From Pseudomonadota bacterium (GTDB taxonomy: Bacteria > Pseudomonadota > Gammaproteobacteria > Acidiferrobacterales > UBA6901), in NCBI GenBank assembly GCA_021783175.1, contig JAJXUF010000149.1:1-7190 (forward strand): a stretch of DNA of 7,190 nucleotides. The letters run 5' to 3'. The notes beneath the pieces are model-generated. The model saw nothing but the letters and a program-made list of their open reading frames with translations, was not told the origin of the DNA and did not search any database. The translations under genes and the position numbers were made by a program. Shown one piece after another: positions 1 to 5,782 of the stretch (position 1 is the stretch's first letter; each line of letters starts with the position of its first letter).

Positions 1-32
1 TGGCGCTACGGTAGAATAGCGGGCTACTCCGG

Positions 33-109
33 TGCGGGGTGGAGCAGTCTGGCAGCTCGTCGGGCTCATAACCCGAAGGTCGCAGGTTCAAATCCTGCCC
101 CCGCTACCA
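33..109 (+). tRNA. Initiator tRNA-Met (anticodon CAT)
   Basis: A full 77-nt cloverleaf can be folded. Acceptor 33-39 faces 99-105, the D stem is 42-45/55-58, the anticodon stem 60-64/72-76 has loop 65-71 with CAT at 67-69, the T stem is 82-86/94-98, and A73-CCA (106-109) is encoded. Initiator marks are three G:C pairs closing the anticodon stem (GGG/CCC), A11:T24 in the D stem, and no Watson-Crick pair at 1-72. The last feature is the hallmark recognised by methionyl-tRNA formyltransferase. Here 1-72 is T opposite T rather than the C/A of E. coli. The 3' part is the left boundary of the island and is also antisense coding sequence for the end of the recombinase. Confidence 0.95.
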
Positions 110-1671
110 AACAAACTTGCGTGCGTTCCGTTTGCCCTCAAAAGGGCCGCGGCGACGTTCCCAAGCTCGCTATAAAGCCGTATTTCCCGCTCGTCTGCCT
201 CGACCGTCACGGTGCCCACGTGGCGGCGGATTTCCTCGCGTGCGCGCGCTACGTCGCCCCGGGAGAGCGTCACCTCCAACTCGTCGACCGCCCGCCCGGC
301 CCGCGCCGGTAGGTCCGCCAGCAACCGGGTAACGTCCGCTTTGGCCGGGGCGGGCGCTTGGACCGCCGCCGATTCCAACTGTTGCAGCTCGGCCTCGGCG
401 GTCGCCAGTCGCTTCGCGAGAGCCGGGGAGGCCCGCAGGGCGCCGCTCGCGACCGCGTCGGCTAAATTGTCCACCTCGGCCTTGAGCTGCGCGATCCGCG
501 CGGCATGATCCGGCGTCTTTGGCGCCTTGGCACGGAGCGCCGCGCGCACCCGCTTGCAGATCTCCTCGATGACGGCCGGCGAGCGCATCTGGCTCTTGAT
601 CCCGGTGAGCACCTCGCGCTCGGCTACCGCCCGGTTAAGGCGGGCGTCATTGGCGCACAACGCCGAACCGCCGCTCGTGTGCCGGCTGCACGCGTACACA
701 TTGCGCCCGGCAATCGCGTAGCTCGATCCGCAGACCCCGCAGCGCAAGAGGCTCGACAGTAAGAACTTCGGGCCGGCGCCCGTGCGGATCGCGTCGGCCT
801 TTGACATGCCCGCGGCGATACGTGCGCCGATGCGGTGGGCCTGGTCGACCTGGCGCGCCTTGACCCGTGCCCACAGCTCACTGCTCACGATCCGCAGCCG
901 CTCATCCTCGCGGACGATCCAATCCTTGCGCGGATTCTGCACCTGCCGGCGCTTGCTCGAATCGGCAGCGGACCGAACCCACCGCGACCGATTCCAGATT
1001 ACCCGGCCGACGTAGGTTTCATTGTTCAGAATCCCGAGACCCCGCGTCGGATTGCCGTGGATCGCCGAAGCACACCATCCGCCCTTGCGGCGACTCTCGC
1101 GCCCCCAGCTCGCGCCCGGTGATGGCACCTGCTCGCGATTCAACACGGCGGCGATGGCGCGCGGACTCTGGCCATCGGCAAACATCTCGAAGATCCGCCG
1201 GACGATGCGCGCCTGGTCCTCATCAACCTCAATTTGACCGGCGTCGCTCGTTGCCGCTGGCGTGTATCCGTATGCCCGGCCGCCGGCAGATTTCCCGTTG
1301 CGGGCGAGGCCCTCAAGGCCGCGGCGCGTGCGGCGTCCGATCTCCTTCCGGTAGGCCGACGCCATCGCGCCGCCAACAGCGCCCATGATCTCGGCGGAAT
1401 CATGCCGCGTGTCGAGATCGTGCGTGACGACCGCGATACCGAGGTCGGAAAGCTCCGCGAGGCGAGGGGACTGCTCGGCCATGTTGCGCCACAAGCGGCT
1501 TGTGTCCTCAGCGACGATCACATCGAACTCATGCGCGCGCGCGGCGCTGAGCATCCGTTGATAGCCTGGTCGTTGCGCCGTTCCGCCGCCGAAAGGAACT
1601 TCCCCAGGTAATGCCGAGGGGTCATTGCGCTCCGCTCGCGGGAGCGCCGTGTGTCCCGAATGGAAAAGCAT
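88..1671 (-). CDS. Large serine recombinase lacking its catalytic N-terminus
   Basis: Probable site-specific recombinase of the island. With a start at 1671 (GAGG, 5-nt spacing) the product has 527 residues; the frame stays open to 1914 but that extension resembles nothing. Recognisable similarity begins near residue 28 (GGTAQRPGYQRML). Then come the end of the resolvase domain with the SRLWRN arginine motif (58-63), the long linking helix (about 90-125), a Recombinase DNA-binding domain (about 132-270, with ILNNETYVGRVIWNRSRW), a zinc ribbon with Cys 311, 314, 328 and 339, and a coiled coil (about 389-434). The usual start, a YxRxS motif with the nucleophilic serine plus about 50 residues up to RPGYQ, is missing and was not found in the other minus-strand frames upstream. 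By family knowledge it should therefore not cut DNA. GC-rich codon use matches a high-GC host. The last eight codons and the stop lie inside the tRNA gene. Confidence 0.8.
   Translation of the reverse strand: MLFHSGHTALPRAERNDPSALPGEVPFGGGTAQRPGYQRMLSAARAHEFDVIVAEDTSRLWRNMAEQSPRLAELSDLGIAVVTHDLDTRHDSAEIMGAVGGAMASAYRKEIGRRTRRGLEGLARNGKSAGGRAYGYTPAATSDAGQIEVDEDQARIVRRIFEMFADGQSPRAIAAVLNREQVPSPGASWGRESRRKGGWCASAIHGNPTRGLGILNNETYVGRVIWNRSRWVRSAADSSKRRQVQNPRKDWIVREDERLRIVSSELWARVKARQVDQAHRIGARIAAGMSKADAIRTGAGPKFLLSSLLRCGVCGSSYAIAGRNVYACSRHTSGGSALCANDARLNRAVAEREVLTGIKSQMRSPAVIEEICKRVRAALRAKAPKTPDHAARIAQLKAEVDNLADAVASGALRASPALAKRLATAEAELQQLESAAVQAPAPAKADVTRLLADLPARAGRAVDELEVTLSRGDVARAREEIRRHVGTVTVEADEREIRLYSELGNVAAALLRANGTHASLFGSGGRI
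91..109 (+). repeat. attL: left attachment site in the tRNA 3' end
   Basis: The core GCCCCCGCTACCA (97-109) covers the end of the T stem, the acceptor 3' strand and CCA. It recurs exactly at 7117-7129. The match extends leftwards through AATC (91-94) with two mismatches at 95-96, giving 17 of 19 identical bases. Identity stops at 110 (A here, C at 7130). Confidence 0.85.
1627..1647. repeat. Inverted repeat near the recombinase break
   Basis: GCGCTCC (1627-1633) and GGAGCGC (1641-1647) are perfect 7-bp arms around a 7-base loop. The repeat lies about 30 bases upstream of the point where recombinase similarity stops. It may be the scar of the event that removed the recombinase N-terminus, or a chance GC-rich hairpin. 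Confidence 0.4.
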
Positions 1672-1950
1672 AAGAGCCTCGGAGAAATTGGATTCGATCA
1701 AATAGACAATCCTTTGGAAGTGCACGAATGGACAGATGCGCTTCGCGATTTTCCATTGACGCGGCCGGCACGCAACGATAATTATCGCGATGTGATCGCC
1801 AATGGCAAACACTCGCGAAAAAGCGGAATGCATTACATGAGTGAACGAGGTTTGTCCGCCGTCACTTGCAACTCGTGTGAGCGATCGATTGCTGCACTTC
1901 AAGGCCCGAGGCACGCGGTCGTAGCCGGCCGCGGTCGATCAGTCGATTAT

Positions 1951-2042
1951 GGGCCCCGCGGACCGTAAACCCTCCACACCGCTGAGGTCAGTCCGGTTAT
2001 AGTTTAGCCCTCGGGGTAGAGGCGTGATCCTGCGGGGCCCCG
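1951..2042. promoter_or_regulatory. GC-rich inverted repeats around the methyltransferase promoter
   Basis: GGGCCCCGC (1951-1959) is the exact reverse complement of GCGGGGCCC (2032-2040). The right arm is also part of a perfect 10-bp palindrome CGGGGCCCCG (2033-2042), 23 bases before the preferred start codon and in the expected 5' leader. Sites of this kind upstream of a modification gene without a separate controller gene could be the place where the methyltransferase represses itself. This is inference only. Confidence 0.35.
1998..2003 (+). promoter_or_regulatory. Candidate -10 box for the methyltransferase operon
   Basis: TATAGT matches the -10 consensus at five of six positions and sits 62 bases before the preferred methyltransferase start. 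No good -35 hexamer lies 16-18 bases upstream, so activity may be weak or regulator-dependent. It falls between the arms of the inverted repeat 1951-1959/2032-2040. Confidence 0.25.
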
Positions 2043-2065
2043 TCACAGGAATATCCGAGGATGAC

Positions 2066-3220
2066 ATGGCAGAATCTGCATTGATTGAAGAGTCGCCCGG
2101 CGATTGTGCACCGCAGAGCTTGGTAGACGCGAAGGTTTGTTCGCTAGTCGCCCATCCCGCGCTGAATCGTGATGGGTACGGACCTGCGTTCCGTAGGTTT
2201 GCTAACGATACGAGTTTGCTTCCTTTATTGCTTCGCGGGGATGCGCTGCACGTTCTTAGGGAAATACCGAGCGAATCCGTCGATTGCGCCATGACATCGC
2301 CTCCCTACTGGGGCAAACGAGAATATGCAAATGGTGGAATCGGGCTGGAGGTGGACTATCGGAAATTCGTTCAGTCGCTTGCAGACATTTTCCATGAGTT
2401 GAAGCGGGTCCTGAAGAACGAGGGGTCGTTCTGGCTCAACATTGGGGACACCTACGAAAACAAGGGGTTGCTCGGAATTCCGTGGCGAGTTGCATTCGAG
2501 CTTACCGATAGACAGGGCTGGATACTGCGTAACAGCGTAATTTGGAATAAGGTCAAAAGTGGCATGGATAATACTAAGGATCGACTTGGTAACGTTCACG
2601 AAAACATATTCCACTTCGTCAAGCGGCCGAGAGGGTACTACTACGACGCAGACGCAATCCGATCTAAGCGTCGCGAAGCGAAAGTCGTTAACGGAGCTGT
2701 TGTATCTGCTACTGGTGTTTCTGGCGTTCGATATAAGCGTCAGCTTGAATTATCTACGAGCTTGAATGAACACGAGAAGAGTAAAGCGTTCGAGTCTCTT
2801 GAGTCTATTTTGGGTGACGTTGCGGCGGGAAAAATCTCGGATTTCAGGATGATTATTCGCGGTCAGCAGCGGGCCACGCACTCCGATAAGGAGAATGTGT
2901 CCGGACGAGCTAAGGAATTGCGGGATCGTGGGTTCTATTTTCTAAAATATCATCCAAACGGCAGCAAGCCGACCGACGTCTGGGACATCATTCCCGAAGA
3001 CAGCCAACGTAGGGAAGCGCACTTCGCTCCCTATCCTGCGGACCTGTGCAGGATTCCAATCCTTGCAACATGTCCATTAGGCGGCATAGTCCTTGACCCA
3101 TTTTGCGGCACTGGGACGACTTTATTCGCGGCGCGCAATCTTGGACGGCGATCTATCGGCATCGACCTGTCGGACGACTATTTGGCATACGCCGCGGATC
3201 GCTGTGCGTGTCTTTTATGA
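2066..3220 (+). CDS. Type II DNA methyltransferase, beta class (probably N4-cytosine)
   Basis: Transfers a methyl group from S-adenosylmethionine to an exocyclic amino group in the recognition site, protecting host DNA from the adjacent nuclease. Motif IV TSPPYW is at residues 77-82. The variable target-recognition region is about 195-300, and the AdoMet-binding motif I DPFCGTGTT (344-352) lies near the C-terminus, followed by GIDLSDDYL. This IV-TRD-I order defines the beta class. SPPY rather than DPPY is typical of N4-cytosine enzymes, though some adenine enzymes share it. The ATG at 2066 is preferred over the in-frame GTG at 2024 because GAGG (2057-2060) is spaced five bases from it; the product is 384 residues. 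The stop codon overlaps the endonuclease start. Codons are AT-richer than in the recombinase, suggesting separate acquisition. Confidence 0.92.
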   Translation: MAESALIEESPGDCAPQSLVDAKVCSLVAHPALNRDGYGPAFRRFANDTSLLPLLLRGDALHVLREIPSESVDCAMTSPPYWGKREYANGGIGLEVDYRKFVQSLADIFHELKRVLKNEGSFWLNIGDTYENKGLLGIPWRVAFELTDRQGWILRNSVIWNKVKSGMDNTKDRLGNVHENIFHFVKRPRGYYYDADAIRSKRREAKVVNGAVVSATGVSGVRYKRQLELSTSLNEHEKSKAFESLESILGDVAAGKISDFRMIIRGQQRATHSDKENVSGRAKELRDRGFYFLKYHPNGSKPTDVWDIIPEDSQRREAHFAPYPADLCRIPILATCPLGGIVLDPFCGTGTTLFAARNLGRRSIGIDLSDDYLAYAADRCACLL

Positions 3221-4065
3221 ACTACGTTGTCGAGTTGTTCGGTCGGTCCACACAGCTATCGAAAAACTGGACGAAAATTGTCAAAAAGCAGGAGTGCCCA
3301 TTTCTCGGAAAGACTTGCTACAAGGTTCGGAAGAGTGATCCAACCACCTCAATCGGGACTTGTACCGTTCTTTACGGTCGACCGCCAGAGCCGATTATTA
3401 TTTGTCCGACTCGGCTCATTGAGGCTCGGCAAATTTTCGCGGATTGCCTCCACCTGCTCACGCTGCATGAGCCGGGTAACGAGCTGCATATCGTTTCGGA
3501 GATTGCCGTCCCCGGGGGGAGCGTTGACTACGTCCTCGTATCCGCCAAAGACGGCAAGGTGCGGGATTTCGTGGGAATCGAACTTCAAACTCTTGACACT
3601 ACTGGTACAGTTTGGCCGGAACGGCAGCGATTGCTCAGCATTCTTGGGGTACCACGCAATGACATTGCGGAAGACTCTGATAAGCCTTATGGCATGAATT
3701 GGAAAATGACGGCCAAGACTATTCTCGTGCAGATGCACCACAAAATTGAGACGTTTGAACATGTGAATAGGAAGTTGGTTCTTGCGATTCAAGACAAGCT
3801 TTTCAACTATATGGCGAGGGAATTTAATTTCTCACATCTGAGGGGTCGAGCAGCACTTGGTGATTCATTTCACCTCCATGCGTACAGTCTTAAGGAGCAA
3901 CGGGATATGAGTTGGACGCTCTCGCTTGCGTCACGCCTTAGTACGGACGCCGAAGGAATTGCAAAGTGCATGGGTCTGCAAGCCGAAGCCCGCGTCGAAC
4001 TAGAGCAGATCTTGATTGCGCTGCAGGGGAAAATTTCGCCGGCTACCCGATTCGTGCCGGTCTAA
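3217..4065 (+). CDS. NotI-family Type II restriction endonuclease
   Basis: Predicted to cut unmodified DNA at the site protected by the upstream methyltransferase. The 282-residue product reads like NotI: an ELFG start segment, then ECPF, KTC, GTCT and IICPxR carrying four cysteines (27, 34, 49, 63) that match the Cys4 iron-binding module of NotI. The PD-(D/E)XK core follows, with Asp104 in GSVDYVLVS and Glu122-x-Gln124 in GIELQ. NotI likewise uses E-x-Q instead of E-x-K (known of the family). The start is ATG at 3217, overlapping the methyltransferase stop as ATGA with no ribosome site of its own, so translation is probably coupled; this makes nuclease output depend on methyltransferase output. 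The in-frame extension back to 3103 lies inside the methyltransferase motif I and is rejected. Specificity is likely a GC-rich palindrome but cannot be read from sequence. Confidence 0.87.
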   Translation: MNYVVELFGRSTQLSKNWTKIVKKQECPFLGKTCYKVRKSDPTTSIGTCTVLYGRPPEPIIICPTRLIEARQIFADCLHLLTLHEPGNELHIVSEIAVPGGSVDYVLVSAKDGKVRDFVGIELQTLDTTGTVWPERQRLLSILGVPRNDIAEDSDKPYGMNWKMTAKTILVQMHHKIETFEHVNRKLVLAIQDKLFNYMAREFNFSHLRGRAALGDSFHLHAYSLKEQRDMSWTLSLASRLSTDAEGIAKCMGLQAEARVELEQILIALQGKISPATRFVPV

Positions 4066-4121
4066 AAGGGAAGGTTCTCGATAGATGTCGAGTCTAAATA
4101 TGTCGCTCGCAGGAGTGACGT

Positions 4122-4223
4122 ATGCCGAGTACTGCTTATATGAGTCCAAGGTCGTTGAGTAAGTTGGCAAAATGGGTCCATTTTAAGTCGAGTGCAATTA
4201 ATTTCGAATTTGCCGACGTTTAG
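4122..4223 (+). CDS. Possible small protein, 33 residues
   Basis: The main support is a good ribosome site: AGGAG (4111-4115) lies six bases before the ATG. The product begins MPSTAYMSPRSLSK and has no recognisable motif, signal peptide or membrane segment. It starts 57 bases after the restriction endonuclease, on the same strand, and could be the third cistron of that operon. It may equally be chance. Confidence 0.22.
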   Translation: MPSTAYMSPRSLSKLAKWVHFKSSAINFEFADV

Positions 4224-4249
4224 ACGATATTCAGTGGCGTTAGTCTTAC

Positions 4250-4411
4250 ATGGAGACGCCTATATTTCACGCTCAGAAATTTCAGAATCCGCGTGGACGC
4301 CAACCTGCTACTCGTGAAGCCTTTAGAGCCGATTACGAGGTATATAGGTCGTTGGGTTGCGCAGCAGAGGAGTCTTGGAATTGCAGTCGACGCGCGCTTG
4401 GACAGGAATGA
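4250..4411 (+). CDS. Possible small protein, 53 residues
   Basis: The frame begins METPIFHAQKFQNPRGRQ and has a balanced, soluble-looking composition, with acidic and aromatic residues in its second half (ADYEVYRSLG). No ribosome site of quality precedes the ATG and I recognise no family. It may be the remnant of a longer gene: downstream of its stop another frame stays open to 4563. Confidence 0.2.
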   Translation: METPIFHAQKFQNPRGRQPATREAFRADYEVYRSLGCAAEESWNCSRRALGQE

Positions 4412-4559
4412 TTAATGCGCGGCTCTGCAAACAAGATCCTTCGTCCATCACAATGGATTTTCTATGGAACGGTTGCGCGCTGACTCATAGCGCGGGTGCG
4501 AAGGACGTGACATCGATGTACGATTTCTTGCGGCGTGGTCGCCAATTGGAAAGTGTTCG

Positions 4560-5090
4560 ATGACCCAAAATGACTGGCTCACTCTGTGCGCAATAGTATT
4601 GGGTCCAGTCGTCGCTGTCGTCATTACGCTAGCAATTGAGCGCCGCAGACGGATTCGCGAACGTCGAGTGCAAATTATGCGCATGCTGTTATCGACGCGT
4701 CATATTCCCGCCGATCCTCAATACAACGTTGCGATTAATTTGATTCCCGCAGAATTCAACGATAACAACAAGGTGATGGAAGCTTGGCGAGCATATCACG
4801 CGGTGGTCCGCGAACCAGCCTCGGAGGCGCAAGCGAGGCGCGCCGAAGTTTCGCAGGCCGCCCTGATTTTCAGCATTATGCGTTCGTTGGGCCTAAAGCT
4901 TTCGGAAGGCGATATCCAGGTGCAGGCTTACATTTCTCAGGGGTATGCCGACCGCGATAAATTATACCTAGACTCCCTTCAGGCATTAATTCGACTGGCG
5001 AACGCGATGGAGCAACAACGGGCGCTGACACAAATAATCGTCGATAGCATTCCTGGTCGAGCCACCGGTCCGAAAGTCGACGATACCTAG
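4560..5090 (+). CDS. DUF6680-type single-pass membrane protein
   Basis: Function unknown. The 176-residue product has one N-terminal transmembrane helix (about 7-26, WLTLCAIVLGPVVAVVITLA) followed at once by a basic stretch (ERRRRIRERR), so the remainder should be cytoplasmic by the positive-inside rule. The cytoplasmic part has the features I associate with DUF6680: a RMLLSTR segment (41-47), ALNLIP/EF-like NLIPAEF (60-66), KVMEAWRAYH (71-80), a helix IFSIMRSLGLKLSE (103-116) and a terminal YxxQGYxDR motif (124-132). The family is found in mobile and defence regions (general knowledge). The ATG overlaps the stop of a doubtful frame; GGAAAG (4548-4553) is a fair ribosome site. It lies between a restriction-modification system and a toxin-antitoxin module, suggesting a defence or signalling role. 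Confidence 0.75.
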   Translation: MTQNDWLTLCAIVLGPVVAVVITLAIERRRRIRERRVQIMRMLLSTRHIPADPQYNVAINLIPAEFNDNNKVMEAWRAYHAVVREPASEAQARRAEVSQAALIFSIMRSLGLKLSEGDIQVQAYISQGYADRDKLYLDSLQALIRLANAMEQQRALTQIIVDSIPGRATGPKVDDT

Positions 5091-5446
5091 CGCAATCTGG
5101 CGCGCGATACCGCGAAGATACTGCGACGGCACTTTTAATTCGGTGTGTGGCAGTGCAAAAGTGCTCGCGGCGCCAGTAATCGGGCGCATTGTTATTGATT
5201 GATTTGGAGAGATGTTCCAAGGATCGCCGCCTTTTGGCAGCATGTCGCGAATCGGAAGCGTGTTCAATGGTTGAGCGCCGGAGTATCCAAACCAGCCGTA
5301 GGAACCCGCGTCGCATGAGCGGAGCTGGCGCATGCGTCGCGCGTGACACGGTGCGAGGCAATTTATTCCCTCGGCTCGGCCCAGATTGCGCGCACACGTG
5401 CAGCGTCCGTAGCGCATTCGAGGCAGTAGATCGTGCGGATCATGCG

Positions 5447-5467
5447 CCAGGGGTGGGCTGCCCCTGG
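5447..5467. repeat. Perfect hairpin-forming inverted repeat
   Basis: CCAGGGG (5447-5453) pairs fully with CCCCTGG (5461-5467) around a 7-base loop. There is no T tract on either side, so it is not a standard intrinsic terminator. It may be part of a structured RNA, a protein-binding site or a boundary of the GC-rich insert. Confidence 0.4.
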
Positions 5468-5589
5468 TCGCCGCGTGGTGCAGATGGAACGGATGGCCGG
5501 CCGCGTCCCGTCGCGGCTGACCCTCCCCTTGCGCCACGGCTGGCGAGCATCGAACAGATCGCGGGAGGTGAAGCGCGGCTCAACGGCGG

Positions 5590-5604
5590 CCTGGTGTCAC
5601 CAGG
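5590..5604. promoter_or_regulatory. 15-bp palindrome, possible operator
   Basis: CCTGGTG and CACCAGG flank a single central T, giving a perfect 7+1+7 dyad about 175 bases before the toxin start. The size suits binding by a dimeric helix-turn-helix protein such as the Xre-type antitoxin encoded downstream, but no second copy was found. Confidence 0.35.
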
Positions 5605-5766
5605 TCGCACAGATATTGACGGAAAGGGGGACTGTTAGGGCCGCGGGTAATAGTTGTAGACTGCGACATCCCCGCGTTCGCGTAAAGCCGGGACCATATA
5701 AGTCATTGAAAAACAGGACGAAACGGCTGCCGAGTAAGATCGCCAAATTGACTCTAGCGATAGAAA

Positions 5767-5782
5767 ATCACAAAAATGTGAT
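5767..5782. promoter_or_regulatory. Palindrome at the toxin start, possible antitoxin operator
   Basis: ATCACA and TGTGAT are exact 6-bp inverted arms around AAAA, overlapping the presumed GTG start (5778). TGTGA/TCACA-type dyads are common binding sites for Xre repressors, and toxin-antitoxin operons usually repress themselves, so this is a candidate site for the antitoxin. A TTGACT hexamer lies just upstream at 5748-5753. Confidence 0.35.

Larger units (their letters stand above)
1672..2065. other. Unassigned region between recombinase and methyltransferase
   Basis: No recognisable gene. Recombinase similarity stops near 1593, and from about 1650 the composition changes to AT-richer DNA like the cargo. 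A plus-strand frame 1651-1968 (105 residues, GTG start, GGGAG six bases upstream) and the minus-strand extension of the recombinase frame to 1914 overlap here; neither resembles a family I know. A possible promoter-like pair is TTGACG (1756-1761) with GATAAT (1777-1782), but the 15-base spacing is short. The right part, 1951-2042, holds GC-rich inverted repeats and a -10-like box before the methyltransferase. Confidence 0.5.
4066..4559. other. Gene-poor spacer between endonuclease and DUF6680 gene
   Basis: These 494 bases hold no recognisable gene. They contain several tiny plus-strand frames: 4085-4162 (25 residues), 4122-4223 (33), 4250-4411 (53) and 4357-4563 (68, TTG start). The last ends in an ATGA overlap with the next gene, but its composition is not protein-like. 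A weak hairpin CTCGA/TCGAG (4077-4081/4088-4092) just after the endonuclease has no T tract. The region is AT-rich like the flanking cargo and could be decayed coding DNA or contain the promoter of the next gene. Confidence 0.45.
5091..5777. other. Long GC-rich region without a convincing gene
   Basis: From 5091 to 5777 I can support no gene. About 5300-5640 is much richer in GC than the genes on each side, which keeps long open frames in several phases (plus 5189-5638, plus 5433 onward, minus 4986-5537), so open length is poor evidence there. The minus-strand frame has a protein-like stretch (PITGAASTFALPHTELKVPS, encoded near 5125-5184) but overlaps the DUF6680 gene. Two inverted repeats lie here (5447-5467 and 5590-5604). 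The last 130 bases return to AT-rich sequence and probably hold the control region of the toxin-antitoxin module. Confidence 0.45.

Noticed and set aside
117..1611. Many open plus-strand frames opposite the recombinase
   Set aside because: They are shadows in GC-rich DNA: arginine- and proline-rich, without motifs, while the minus strand carries clear recombinase domains throughout.
1651..1968. Plus-strand frame of 105 residues with GGGAG before a GTG
   Set aside because: The ribosome site is acceptable but part of the GC-rich hairpin; no family recognised, and the C-terminal third looks non-coding. Left as a possibility within the unassigned region.
2024..2065. GTG start at 2024 for the methyltransferase
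   Set aside because: GAGG lies only one base before it, and the added 14 residues run through the CGGGGCCCCG palindrome; the ATG at 2066 has a better placed site.
2225..2614. Minus-strand frame opposite the methyltransferase
   Set aside because: No motif; lies fully within a gene with clear catalytic motifs.
3103..3216. N-terminal extension of the endonuclease frame
   Set aside because: It overlaps methyltransferase motif I in another frame; NotI similarity begins after the ATG at 3217.
4077..4092. Hairpin CTCGA/TCGAG as terminator of the restriction operon
   Set aside because: The stem is only five base pairs and no T tract follows.
4986..5537. Minus-strand frame of 183 residues
   Set aside because: Overlaps the end of the DUF6680 gene and extends into GC-rich DNA where open frames occur by chance; a protein-like patch near 5125-5184 is noted but unmatched.
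5433..5777. Long N-terminal extension of the toxin
   Set aside because: Composition follows the GC-rich block rather than a protein, and family members are about 100-145 residues.
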